Shown in pieces: positions 1 through 12,179 of a stretch of DNA of 64,000 bases; the first letter of the stretch is position 1, and every line of letters starts with the position of its first letter. The translations under genes and the position numbers were made by a program. The notes under the pieces are model-generated. The model saw only the letters and a program-made list of their open reading frames with translations. It was not told where the DNA came from and did not search any database. This DNA comes from Rostratula benghalensis (Eukaryota; Chordata; Aves; Charadriiformes; Rostratulidae). The stretch lies in assembly GCA_013399305.1 (NCBI GenBank), contig VXAI01000019.1, positions 2,603,952-2,667,951 on the forward strand. The letters run 5' to 3'.

Positions 1-1481
1 AACAGCAAAGATAAATAAGCTTTTTCTCCATGTGTGTTACAAAACAATTGCATTAAAGAAGTTGTATCCAGACTGTGAAGTCCACATCTGAAAAATGAGG
101 AAATGCTGAGGTGAAGGCTGCGGGTGCACAGAAGTGTCTAATCCCTTCCTTATGTCCTGATGCTCACCTGCTGGACAGGATGCACAGCGTGCATGAGCAG
201 GTAGCGCTAGACCCAGCTCCCCTAAATTTTCAGCCTACTCTGAGGTTTAGGCAGTTGAATACCACTAAATCCTACAGAGAAACCAAGCTGCTTCCGTGCT
301 CCTTCAACCCAAAATGTGTCAGGTTTGGCTTGAAAATTCTTCACTGCTTAAACAACTACAATACAACTTGTTGGGGAAGAAATGTGGTTTCTGAGCTACC
401 ATTCCAGTGCCATCGGCATTTATGGGGAGAGTTGCCTAAATTCAGGTAACAGGGTGGCTTCTGAAGTGGGAAGCTGAGCCTAGAAAAAGGGTTCTGGGCA
501 TTTGGAACTTGAAAAAGTTGGGACCTACATTTATCACTGAAATGTAGTTCTAGGAGGTAAAATTACAATGCAAAAAGCAGAAGAAATATTGTAGTACAAT
601 ATGATATAAAAAGGCTGGGAAATCAGCATTTGTTTGGGATGACCAGATGGGGGATTTATGACTTGGACTACAATTTAAACAGTCCCCAATAAACTGTCTG
701 TCACATGTACCTGCTTTCAAATCACAGTATAAAAATCTCTGCTGGTGGCGTGGCTGTGCACATTTCAGGTAAAAGATTTTATCTGAGCTTAAAACATAAG
801 TAAATCAGCATGAAGCTGTGTGACTGAAACCAATAGCTTCTCTGCTTATTGCCTGATTTCTTTAACAGTTCATGTTATTTAGACTAAAACTGACTGAAAT
901 AATAATATGCAATGAAGAGTTACAAGCAGATCTACACTATTGCAGGCTTGTGCATCGTGTGTATCAAATTCTGCTTCTCCATGATGTCTCAAACTGAACA
1001 TCCAGAAGTTTGAGTTCTACTTACTGAATTCTTGATTATTGGTTTTCTTCCCTTTTATTTCATTTTATAAATAAACCTAAAATAAGCATTGCTGAAATAG
1101 AAGCTTGTGCTTTGTCTCCAGTTGCTCCGCATGTACTTGTTCTTACCAGTGAATAATTTTTATTATCCTGCCTGTTGTTTCCCTACTCTTCCAAGTTCTC
1201 GCCTGGCTGGTATGATTTTCTGTTAATTTTCTACCCTGCTTCTCATATCCTGGAAAAGTCTGTCTCACCACTTTCCCCCATAGCTAACCCAACCTTCCAT
1301 TTCGCATCTCTGATAGATTTTAATTGCTTTTGGTGATATTTGAGTTCATTTTACAAAGCTTCTTACAAGGGATATTAATTGCAATAAAAAAATCCCAGTG
1401 TACCAGTTTGACATAATAATCTATAATGCTTGAATGGGTTTATAAAGAATATGGAAAATATGAGTGCTGGCATGACCTACA
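1..1481. other. Unique non-coding sequence
   Basis: AT-rich sequence with no recognisable repeat or gene. A 112-codon open frame at 111-449 has no family resemblance I can name, no convincing splice context and an ordinary amino-acid mix, so I do not call it a gene. Confidence 0.5.
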
Positions 1482-1536
1482 TGTGAGACAAAAGCTATTC
1501 CCTTAGGGAATGGAGATAATTTGCTTTTGTCTCATA
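1482..1536. other. Nested inverted repeat (hairpin)
   Basis: A 12-base arm, TGAGACAAAAGC at 1484-1495, is perfectly complementary to GCTTTTGTCTCA at 1523-1534. The stem extends by one G-T wobble and one T-A pair. Between the arms lies a second perfect hairpin, ATTCCC (1497-1502), loop TTA, GGGAAT (1506-1511). The strand between the inner hairpin and the right outer arm is an unpaired run of about 11 bases. The structure is directly visible; any function as RNA or DNA is inference. Confidence 0.5.
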
Positions 1537-4500
1537 CATTATGCATTTCCTCTTTTACACCCCATTTCCATGAAAAATATTTTTTGTTATGTATCAAAGA
1601 GTTGTTAAAGTTCTGAGTGGAGCATTAGGCTCAGTTTGGTGGGATGTTAACATTCTGCTCGGATTTCTGCGGTCTCGGTTCTTTGTTTCCTATTACCTAT
1701 TCATAATTTCTATTTGTGGTCTTGGATGCTTTTCCCTGAGTAGAGTTTTGCACTCCCCTCTTTGTTCTTTGAAGAGTGGCTGCTGCAGATTCCTTTTTAA
1801 TGGGGAAAATGGACGGAAATGGGAATCTTTATGAACAAAAAATATACTGTAAATGTTTCATTGGTGCAACATTAATAATTAGCCACATGATGTTAAAATA
1901 CAAACATTTGTTCTCACTGACCTCTCCAGAACTGATGGATTGATTCCTCGATGGGCAGAGAACAGGCTTTTTTTTGTCAGATAATCTGCAGGATTTATGG
2001 GCAGAACTTGTAGTTAAGGGAATAGTTCAAGGTACAATGGATATTCAACCCTATAGGCAAGAAATCATCTTTGCCACAACACTTAAAGATATCCCCCCTT
2101 TATGGCAATGGAGTTGATAGGGATGGATTTTTCGGCTCCTTTATACTGCAGATAAAAAGATACACGTTAGCCCTATGCTAATTTGTTAGAGTCTTCTGTA
2201 ATTTGTTACATCTTGCTTTCTTTTTCCTGATTGCAAAATAAAAGAAATTGGGGCAGGGTCATAAATCACTAATTCTGCATCCCCTGGTCTTCTGAATGAA
2301 CATGTATTGTATGTATTAAATAATGGAGAACTAGACAGTTATCTAGACAGGAACATGCCACTGACCTCTAGAATGGAAGCATAATATAGTAGGTTTCTTA
2401 TTTGTCTTTCTGAAGGTACCTATTTATTTAATAGCAAGTTCTGCTGACATAAGTTTTTAGTTAAAACTTCACCTACATCTCACCACTGGGGACACTGATA
2501 TGAAAAATAATGCATGAAAAATAAAACATTACATAACTACTTAATAAGCTTGGCACAGAAATTATGTTCAAGTGCTATCTGTCCAGTTTACTAATGACTG
2601 TGGTATGCATTTCATGGACAGTAATATTTTTTGTTTTTTTTTTTTCCCCCCCCAAAAAATGTGTTTAGAGTTTGTTTCGTTATCATTTATCATTTCGCAT
2701 ACAGGATACCAGTATAACTGGTATATATAACTGGATTGAAAGACACTGAGGATTTAATTTTTATTCTACTATTATTTGACAATATTCATCTGTATCTCTT
2801 CTTTGCATATTTATATTTTTATATTAATAGGCAAGTATGTATGGCTTTTTTCCAGCTGTCAGCAAAAAGAGGTATTGATGTCATTTTGCCTCCTACAACC
2901 GTATTTATAGCATCTAATTTACCACAGAAGTATTGAGTTTGATCATTATTCAAATCACAGGGTGACTTGTTTTATAGCAAAGGACCCAAATGGGTTGTTA
3001 TTAGAGCACCATGAGATAACACGAGTGCTTTCAAATACATCGCTTGTGTATTAACCAGAACACGAGAGAAAACACTGGATCGTGGGCTTGCTGTGTGAAA
3101 ATAGAGAAGCAGCAACCTGACAGTGTGAAGAAAGAGCAAAACCAGCAGAGAGTGGCCTGGAAGGTTGTCAGGCTCTGAATAATGTTTGAACAAGTGTGAA
3201 GCAGGAATATTGTTAGATGATGCATGTGATGTACGGGAGCCTTGTGCCACTTATGGCACGGAAAGATGGCTTTTCCATCAGATGAGTTACTGTGTGTGTC
3301 TAAACCCTGAATATCATTCATCTGCACTGCACTGTGTTAGCTGTCATGTGCTGTATTTCCTGCCTGGGAAATTCTAATGAATATTTTATTAGGCTTTGGT
3401 TTGTTTTTTTTTCAATTCAGTTTTTAATTTTTTTTTTTTTTTTTTTTTGAGGGGGTGGTGTCTATCAGGCATTACCCGTTCTGGTTAATTCTGTAATTCT
3501 GTGATTGAGATTATGTGTGAGAAAAGCTAAAAGCAGCTACTTTTCCTCTTGTGAGAATAACTGCAGTGCTTCTAGTGGCTAAATACATTATATAGAGAAA
3601 TTCTTTTCTTTAAGGGCTAATCCTGATTGGCAGCGCTAACCTCTAACAAGGTGTTAAATGCTACAGATTCCTGTTAACTTCAGTGGGAATAGGATTTAAG
3701 CCTTTAAATTGCACTGGAGCGCTGGATGCGGAAAATCTGTGGTGTTTATGATCAGGAAGGCATGTCACTGCTTTGTCCTTTATTCTGTTGAAGATGTGAA
3801 ATTCTTATTGAAGGATGGATTCTGTTCCCAAGGGTGTAGTTCCAGTGCTGTGGTGCTGGTTTTTGTAACTTGTTCAGGGTTCTTGTTACTGCATAATCAG
3901 TCATTTTAACTATGTGTATTGGATGTATTTGTCTCCTTAGCTGTTCTGTGTATCTGTTCCCCTCTGCTTTTTCATACTTCTCCATATTCTTGAACATTCT
4001 CCTTCCTCTTATGCCTGCCTTGTTCTCATTCTTATTCAAAATTTGTCAACATTATTACAAGTAATTTATAATCCAGCCCTCTCTGCTTGCTCTCGGCAAT
4101 TAAAACACAAAGGAGAACCAGACCCCATAGAATAAAAAGGGCATGAAACAAATGATATGATACACTCACTTGACAAGCAATCACCTCTAAAGAAAAATAT
4201 TCCCTCTATTGTTATCTCTTGTCCTTTTCTTATTCCCCATCATGGCTGTTGTGATTATTTATGGTTATTATGACTTTCAAATCCTTCAGCTCCTGTCTAC
4301 ATGAAAATAGGAGAGATTCTCAAAGGCACAAATGATGGATACGCACCCAGTTCTTATCAAAAAGATTGATTTCTGCTCCTTACGGGTGAACAAACAGCAT
4401 GAGCACATGCAACTCATTCTCAGGAGGGATTTTGCTGGTCTGAGACCCTGAAGTTCAAGAATATCCCAATAGGAGAAGATTCCCCCCTATGGCTGGGATC

Positions 4501-4564
4501 AGATCCTTTGTTAGAGGCAGTTTGTTACTGTAGTTTGCCTATAAATGTATACTGGTCTGCTTAT
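1537..4564. other. Unique non-coding sequence with homopolymer tracts
   Basis: AT-rich sequence without an identified gene or transposon. It contains a T/C/A homopolymer junction near 2633-2660, a short palindrome (ATACCAGT, loop ATA, ACTGGTAT) near 2705-2723, and a T21 tract at 3428-3448. Open frames are short and unremarkable. Confidence 0.5.
3428..3448. repeat. Poly-T tract (T21)
   Basis: An uninterrupted run of 21 T followed by a G-rich stretch. It could be the reverse-strand poly-A tail of an old retrocopy, but no flanking mRNA-like sequence or target duplication is evident. Confidence 0.8.
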
Positions 4565-4569
4565 GTAGA

Positions 4570-5161
4570 TGTTGTGGTTTAACCCCATCTGGCACCTAAG
4601 CACCATGCAGCCACTTGCTCTCTTCCCTCGGTGGGATGAAGGAGAGAAACTGCCAGGTAAAGGTCAGAAAGCTCATAGATTGAGAGAAAAACAGTGTAAT
4701 AGGCAAACCCCATGTTTAGAAGCAAAGCAAGATAAGGTATTCCTTCACTGCTTCCCATCATCAGCCAGATGGTGAGAACCATCCTCAGGAAAGCAGGGCT
4801 CCATCATACGTAATGACTACTTGGGAAGACAAATGACATCACTCCAAATTTCTGCCTCTTCCTCCTTCTTCCGCTTTCCCTCCCCAGCTTTATACACTGA
4901 ACTTGATGTCACCTGGCATGGAACATCCCTGTGGTCAGTTGGGGTCAGCGGTCCCCCCTGTGTCCCCTCCCAGCTTCTTGTGCTTCCCCACTCTGCTCGC
5001 TGGTGGGGCGGTGTGAGGAGCAGGGAAAGCTGAGACAGGGAGGGAAGGAAATAGTTGACACATCCCTGTGTTATCAATGCCCTTTTCAACACAATTCTAA
5101 AACATAGTCCTGTACTACCTACTATGAAGAAAATTAACTCTGTCCAGCCCAAACCAGCACA
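4570..5161 (-). mobile_element. Solo LTR of an avian ERVL-like endogenous retrovirus
   Basis: This 592-bp element reads on the minus strand from TGTGCTGGTTTGGGCTGG to a GGTTAAACCACAACA end, so it has TG...CA termini. Both ends and the middle (a TATAAA-like stretch about 275 bases into the minus-strand reading, and cytosine-rich blocks) resemble the widespread ERVL-type LTRs of birds. A 5-bp flanking duplication is visible with one mismatch: GTAGA at 4565-4569 and GTAGG at 5162-5166. No gag, pol or env sequence lies next to it, so it is a solo LTR left by recombination between two LTRs. The short open frames inside it are not genes. Family assignment is by recall of LTR ends, not by search. 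Confidence 0.88.
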
Positions 5162-5166
5162 GTAGG

Positions 5167-6205
5167 CTCTACTGACAACAGTACTATAATGGCAGGAACA
5201 TAATGTCTACCCACACAACTCTTTTCATGAATTAGTACTATATCTCACTTTAATTTCTAAGCCATTTGAGATACTACTCATATCTATCCTATTTTTCCTG
5301 TACTGTGGTAAAATGCCTTGTTCTAGTAAATCTAGCTCTGAAAATAAACCCTGATTTGTGTTTGATGATGGTTAATAGGGTTACCTTAGGTGTTGTGAAG
5401 CATTGGCAGATGTGGAAGTTACAATCTTAGGACATATTTTGCTCAGCTCAGCTGGGCTACCCAAGGAACCCCCAGTGCCGGAGACAGAAACAGGGTTGGA
5501 GAGGTGGAAGGGGACTTTTAAGCTGTAATTCCGTTATCCTGACCTTGGGTCAATCAGGGCTGGTTTGCTCCCCAGAATTATTGAAACAGCTTCCAATCCA
5601 CTTCTGCTCATCCTGTGGTCATTAAATTTTTGCTGAGAAGTCCTTACCTGTACTGGTGAGCAGTGTTCCAGAGACTCTGACTGTTGGTGTTGCACTGGTT
5701 GCTATGCTAGTAGCAGTGGTGCTGTCATTTGTATTAGTATAAATCCAGCAATGCAAACCTATATGTGTCATTTTTGTGTTTTTCACAGGGGATCTATTAC
5801 CCTAAAAGTGAATAATTTTAGGTTTTGGGTTTTTTTTATGTCCGTACTGTTTGTGAAGCATAGAGAGTGAGTTTTAGATTATTGTGAACTTCTACCCAAT
5901 TCTGACTGAATAAAGAATGGAAGAAGCCTTTCCTGCGTAAAATACCTTGTAATATCCTAATGTGAGCTGCAAAATAATAGCAAAATAACTCTTCTGGGAA
6001 ACTCAAAATCTGTTTTATGTGAACATATAACCCTGTAAATTGGACTGGTTCTACTGATGCCCTTTAAATGCAAGGAAATTTTGGCCTATTTTTCCTTTAG
6101 TTTTCTGCTATACAACTTTGAAGCACTGTCGGAATGGTAGGGATTATAGGAGAGAAGAAATCATAAACATACATATTGTAGAACCTGCTTTGATATAGGA
6201 ACTTT
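5167..6205. other. Unique non-coding sequence
   Basis: No gene or repeat recognised. A somewhat GC-richer patch lies near 5440-5520. The sequence is otherwise AT-rich with frequent stops in all frames. Confidence 0.5.
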
Positions 6206-6541
6206 ATAGAATCATGGGATCATTCAGGTTGGAAAAGACCCTTGGGATCATTGAGTGAAACCATCAGCCCCACTCTACAAAGTTCTCTCCTATACCATAT
6301 CCCCCAACACCACATCTAAACGACTCCCCCATCATTCAGGGATGGGGACTCAACCACCTCCATGGACAGCCCTTTCCAGTATCTGACCACTCTTTGTGTG
6401 AAAGATTCTTTCCTCATGTTCAGCCTAAACCTACCCTGTTGCAGCTTGAAGCCATCCCCTCTCGTTCTATGGCTAATTACCTGTGAGATGAGACCAGTAC
6501 CAACCTCTCTACAATGTCCTTTCAAGTAGTTGTAGAGACTA
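6206..6541 (-). mobile_element. CR1 LINE 3' fragment
   Basis: Read on the minus strand, this ends in the CR1 3' tail (GGTCTTTTCCAACCTGAATG followed by ATCCCATGATTCTAT). It is a 5'-truncated copy containing only the 3' untranslated part. It belongs to the same variant as the copies at 25311-25568 and 47961-48222: all three share the stretch meaning 'agggctgatggttggactcaatgatcccaa' in different states of decay. No coding capacity remains. Confidence 0.9.
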
Positions 6542-9328
6542 CCTGATCCTGTGTTTCTAAAGCAGGATATTGTTGCTCTGTTGATGTCCTTTGTTCACTA
6601 AAAGGCTTTTAGTTTGTAGTGGTGGGCGAGAACGCAGTGATTTTGTCCCATTGACTATGTCAACGTTACACCTTTGAGTGTTCACCAGCAGAACCAAGAC
6701 AGTCCTGATCTTGTCAAGTTTGAAAAGGCTGGATGAGGGCAAGAACTTTTCCATTAAGAAACACTGGTTTTGCCTCATGCTTGTGTCCCCTTAAGGAACA
6801 TGCATTTTATCTTCCCAACTTTAACAGCGGTTGGAGTCTGCCTCTGGCTGAAATGAGATTGTTAAGGTTGTAGATGGTAAGGTTGTAGGTGGGGAGAACA
6901 TAGGGATATTGAAACAAACCATCTAATGTCCATTTTAAAGAATCTCCCTTACTGGGACTGTATTCAATATTAAGAAGTCCTTCCTCCTTGCCATTTGACA
7001 TATGTCATGAGCATGTCATACACTGCTTTCACTCAACTAATTGGGTGTGTTTCCTCCTACTCCTCAGGTAGCCTGAAGTAGCCATAAACCAGCTCCTAGT
7101 AATTGGTGAAGATGGGGCTGACAGCATAAAATATTTAGAAAAAGAGTGGTGTTCACACAGGCAGCAAAGCTTAAAAAATTGAGATTTTCAACAGTGTTAT
7201 ATCAATTCCATTTAGACAGAGCGCTCTGTGTTTGTTCAAAGTACTTTTTCACACTAATTGGATACTCTTCAAAGGCTTAATTACCATTTTGAAATTATTT
7301 CTGCATCCTGGATGGATACTCAAATGCTAGTATCTTCACAACGACATGCTTTGTAGATGGGGATAGTGTTTTCTAATATTGCAAATACAAAATAGAGGGC
7401 AGTACTTCTTACAGATGTTAAAAAAAAAAGAAGTCAGAAGGGAAACCAGTTCAGCATGTTTTTATTACTGTCATTTCTGGTAATTTCCAGTGTGGTAGGA
7501 TCTTGCTCTACTTTGACAGCACTATTTGCACACACCTCTGAGTGTTTAAAGAAGACACAAGACAGAGGCAAAAATTTCATTTGGGGGATATGACGCCTCT
7601 TCCACAGTTTTCAGTCACTGATGAATGAACTGAAATCAGGAATAATAATACTAAAAAAACTCCTGTTCATGTTCTTGGTGAGAGGAGGAACAGCATCGTA
7701 AAGTGTTGGCTGTGAATCCAAAAAATTTGAGGATCGTTTTGCCCATGTGCTGAGCACCTGCAGCAAGGCTGGGCACCTCAGTGCTTGAAGGAAGAACTTT
7801 CTACCCCCCAAACTGAAAGATTCATTTCTCTAAATTGTGACTCTCGCAGCTCAGGGCTGGGTGTAGCAGTGGTTTAGCCAGACAAGGGGACTCTGTGGCT
7901 GTAGTTTTGTGCTGAGAGAGGAAAGCAGAGGAACTGATAACTCTTTTAGGCTCTCTGTCCTCTCCTTATAAATCTGACTACAGGTTACTCCCTATCTGAG
8001 ATGTAGTTTTGCACTTATCAAAGGAGGAGAGGACACACCAGGGAATAATTGTCGGTGGTGTAGATGAAGTATTTGTGCCTCACTTGATGCTCTCTACTTT
8101 TGCATCTTAGTGCAGACTATACATATGTTTTAATGGGCACTTTGTTTTTCTGAAATGGTCGGCAAATCACGATGACTGTAGCCAGTCAGAAAAGTGTAGT
8201 TTGCAGACTACCTGGTGACTGTTCTTGTGGATTATCCATCTCTTTCTTTCAGGATGCCATTAGAATGATTTTTCACCTAAATTTTGTGCTAATTCCACTC
8301 TTGGGCTTTTGGATATGGTCTGCTTTTCCTGCTAATATGTCTTGATTTTAAGCTTTAAACTTCCAAACCACTTGCTCTTCACGAAATAGCTGGTAGAGTG
8401 CAGTGCAGTTGTGCTGCAACCGCACTGTAGTTAGGAAGGCAGTGGTTTTTGAATCCTGGAGCTGGTAATCCATTTTCCTGGCAGGCTGTCCATGAGACTG
8501 AATGTCAACTGCCCAACGGTGTTTGTAGGAATGACTCTCTGATTACCATTGCCAAATGAGGTTTCAAAGCTTTAGCTGGTGGCATCTTCAGAGCTTCTTT
8601 CTGGTAACCCTAACTCCCCCCTGGTTAACACACAGATACATGCAGTTTGGATGAGACTTGCTTGTCGGCAGCAGTTCCATTTTTAAGGTATCCATATTTT
8701 TATTCCAAAGGGAAGAGACAGAAGGTTTTTTGAAGGAGAAGAGTTTAACCCAGCAGATTTGGGCTGTTCCTTTTAGGGTTTCATCAGAGCCAGCTGGGTC
8801 TTAATTACTTCATTTGCACCGCTTGGCAATTTACTTAGCAGGTCACTTATCCTGGCCCTAACTGAAAATTCTTAGAAAAAATTCCAAATCAAAGGAAATA
8901 AGCTTGAGAGAAGGGATCTGAGTCTATAGAGTTCCTACACAAACAGAGAGAATTTGGTGATCTAGTCTTGTTTTTGGGGTCACAAATGGCCACATTCTGA
9001 TACTTTTATTTCACAATGGGTATTACCTTACATGGAAGTGGTCGGTTTTGGAGGTGGAGCAGGCAAACTCTTGAGAAGAGTGAAAAAAGCAATGGCGGAA
9101 AATGTATTCAAGTCTGAGGAAATTCAGCTGTTTGATTAACTATTTTTAGCTACTTCATGACCTGTCCTAGTTAAAAAAATAAATACATATTTATTAAATG
9201 TACTTTGCAATCTGGGAAGTGGATATTATTTAGCTGTCTGAATAGAAAGGCATCGAATCCCCTTCAGTGTCAAATGAAAGTTACAGAACAGGAAGACCTC
9301 CAGGAACTGGCATAGCTACAAACTGGTT

Positions 9329-9381
9329 AAAAAAAAAGAAAGAAAAAAAAAAAGGAAAAAACAAAGGAACCCCCCCCCCCC
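9329..9381. repeat. Purine-rich run followed by poly-C
   Basis: An almost pure A/G stretch (A-runs with G interruptions) is followed by a run of 12 C at about 9370-9381 and then a pyrimidine stretch. This purine-to-pyrimidine switch is directly visible. It is a low-complexity tract with no gene content. Confidence 0.75.
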
Positions 9382-9419
9382 TCTTCTCTCTGGAAATACC
9401 TTCTGCTGAATAAAGACTT

Positions 9420-9720
9420 TTTAATGAAGTTTCGGTTGTTTCAGCAGAGGTGACACGTTGTCATACGGTGCCTGCTGCTGGGTGTACCCGTGTGGAAGCA
9501 GCTCTACCGTGCCTGGTTTGCGTGGGGACCGTAGTGTTTGGAGCTGTCAGGCGAGCAGAAGGCTGGGGACAGAGTAAGGAATATTGGCTCACGATTCCAG
9601 AGCGGGAAGGGGAAGGAGGAGGGCAGCACACAACACCCTGCAGCAGATGTAGCCCGTCACAGGAGATTTTGCTGCAATGCAAATAATGGAAAACACTGGG
9701 TGGAAAACTAAACACCCACG
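9420..9720. other. GC-richer block with an octamer-like site
   Basis: This block has more G, C and CpG than its surroundings and carries ATGCAAAT at 9677-9684, the classic POU-factor octamer. Overlapping open frames on both strands (9450-9686 plus, 9461-9715 minus) arise because stops are scarce in GC-rich DNA; neither resembles a known protein. It could be a conserved regulatory element, but only cross-species comparison could show that. Confidence 0.25.
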
Positions 9721-12179
9721 GTGAAGCTCTCTTTCACAAACTCTTTGCAATATGCACTGGTTTTCCATAAATTATTGCATATTTCCTGAAAGAGTCTTCC
9801 TGAGTACATGAAATGAGAGAGGATTTTTGGCTGCCTTTTTTTTTTTTTCTTCTTCCCCTGGTGCTTCCAAAGATTTCCTCGGAGAGTCTGTGTAAACTTT
9901 TGCTGAGTTCACATCAGCATTTTTTTGCTAATTGTTCCTGATGCTTCTCCATATTGTGAACTTTTTAGCAGAAAAAGTAGCAGCAGCTTGCCTTCCCCAG
10001 AGAGGAACACAAAAGTCTGTTGATGTGATCTAAAAAGAGGAAGAGAAGAAACTACTATTTAAAATAAATGTTTCCATTTCGGTGCATACGAAATGAGGGG
10101 TTAAATGACATAAAATAATTTAATAATTGAACGAAAAGCCACATCTCTCACAGTTTCTCCTCGAAAATTGATTGGATTTTTGCTAAATATGGATTACTAG
10201 TATGAAATTACACAATTACCCACCAGAGAATCTTACTTTTGCAGTGATGCTGACAAATTAACTCTGTTTTGCATTTGTTAGGGCAGTGACAAGCTGTGAC
10301 CCTTATAAAACTCAGTTTGGTACCCTCTGGGATGAAGAGGTTCAAATGAACCATTTCTTTGGACAGGTCCAATAGGCCACTGCTGCAGGTTCTGTGGGTA
10401 CAATGGCAAATACGCTATTGCAATTTAAAAACCATTCGCAAACTACACCATTACAACCTACAAGTGATCATGAAAAGTAACACCACAAACCACAAGCGCT
10501 GTAGGTATTAATATCTTAAAAGAATGCATCAATCACTATCTTAATATCATGCCTTATACAGTATGTGTGGTTCTTAATCACTTCCTTTCTCTCTCAGGTA
10601 AGGTTGCTCAATCCCAGGGAAGTTACCCTGTGCAGCTTCATGGACAAGGGGGGGACAAATCTCCTACAGTCAGCTCTATCCTTGGAAGATTCCCTGCTTT
10701 TTCTCCTCAAACCTTATGGTTTATATGTCTTGATTCGATGGGGGTGCAGGGTTATGCCTGAGTGGATTACACTGTCTGGGACACTTACCTGAGGTGGTGT
10801 GATGGCTCCTCAGTTTCTGTTGCTAATTTTGTGATGTCTGGCACTCAAAGTCACGGGGATCATGGTGGGATGGGACTCAGGGCATTTTGGTGGTCAAGGC
10901 TCCATTCGTTTTCAGTTCTTACTGTGCTGTGATCTTGAGACAACCCTTGGCTGAGCTGTTTTTGCAGCTCATCCCAAGCTCTGTCTGCATGGACAAGGCA
11001 AGGGGGAGAGGAAGCTGGATTGGGTGACAGCTCCCTGCATCTCACCTGTTGTGCTCTGAAACTGGTTCAGCTGGGTGCTCCCCATAAATCTCCTCTCAGT
11101 CTCTGCTCACCAGTATCTGTTTCATCAATCTGTCATGGGGGATGGCATTTTTCTTTAGCAAGTTCTCCTCCTTGTCACATCCCTGTTCCCTATGGAGCGT
11201 GATGGAATTGCTGGACACCGCTAAACTACAAAAACTGACGGCCATCCATTCAGAAGGAAAAACAAAGCATGGCTAGAATTGTTCGAAGGCTGGGAGGAGG
11301 TTCATCAAAAGCAGTTCTCCAAAAACCGCTCAAAGTCTAAACCTACTGATCTTTCTGGTGTTGACCAGTAAAGCTGACATTCTGTATAGATGGGCAATAT
11401 CAGATACTGTGCACTTTAGGAAAACAACCAAACAATTAAAATGAAGCAGGTGATGAGGTTGCTTCAGCTGAAAGCTGGCCATGGGGTGGAAATGACCCTT
11501 TCACATCTGGGACCAAAAAGAGCAAAACCAAAAGGAAAGCAGAATCCTTGTGACGCCTTTTGGTACCATACATGTAGATCTCGTGGCCAGAATCCAGGCC
11601 TCCGTAGGCAAAATTTCTGGAGACCACTACATTTCAGATAGATGAGGGATTTTGGACTCCCCCACCTCCACCTCATTTCGTAGTTTTTTGAGCTGTAGAT
11701 GGTCTGAGAGCATGAGGTGGAGTTTTGGGGTCACCTTCCACAATGCTTATCTCTGGAGAACCTCCTGATTTGGGGTTTTGGTACCTTTTCTGTGGTCAGC
11801 CAAGTGCTTTATTGAATCTAATCCTCCAGTATGTGCCACAGCTCCAGGGAACAGAAACTGTATGACATCTACTACTGTGCTGATAGACCCTTCAGCTGGA
11901 GAGAAACCAAATTGCCCAGACCCGGGGATGCAGAATACTGCTATGCTTTCACTTCACTTTCGCTGTGCCATTACTTTGAAGTGATTTTTTTTTTTTCCCC
12001 CCACCTTTATTTCCTTCAAGGACTGCTTGTGCAGTTTTCCTCCCGAACTTATTCTGTGGATAAATTAAGAATTTTTCACTGTGGTGAAACCTTTCATGAC
12101 CTCAAACAATGCACCAAGTTAAAGCTCACACAGGGCACAGCGTGTTTGGAGCTGTGTTTGGAGTCTCTTGGAGAGCAAC

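Larger units (their letters stand above)
6542..12179. other. Long unannotated non-coding stretch
   Basis: No gene recognised. It contains an A/G-rich run and poly-C tract (9329-9381) and a GC-richer block (9420-9720), listed separately. Several short open frames exist but none shows a family motif. The longest, 11831-12355, runs into the L2 relic described next, and its first half is unassigned. Confidence 0.45.

Noticed and set aside
2705..2723. 8-bp palindrome with 3-base loop
   Set aside because: Short inverted repeats of this size are expected many times in 64 kb of AT-rich DNA.
3465..3505. TTCTGTAATTCTGTGATTG resembling CR1 tail units
   Set aside because: Too short and without the preceding TTCCAACC block.
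4817..5152. 111-codon minus-strand frame
   Set aside because: Contained in a solo LTR, which carries no viral gene.
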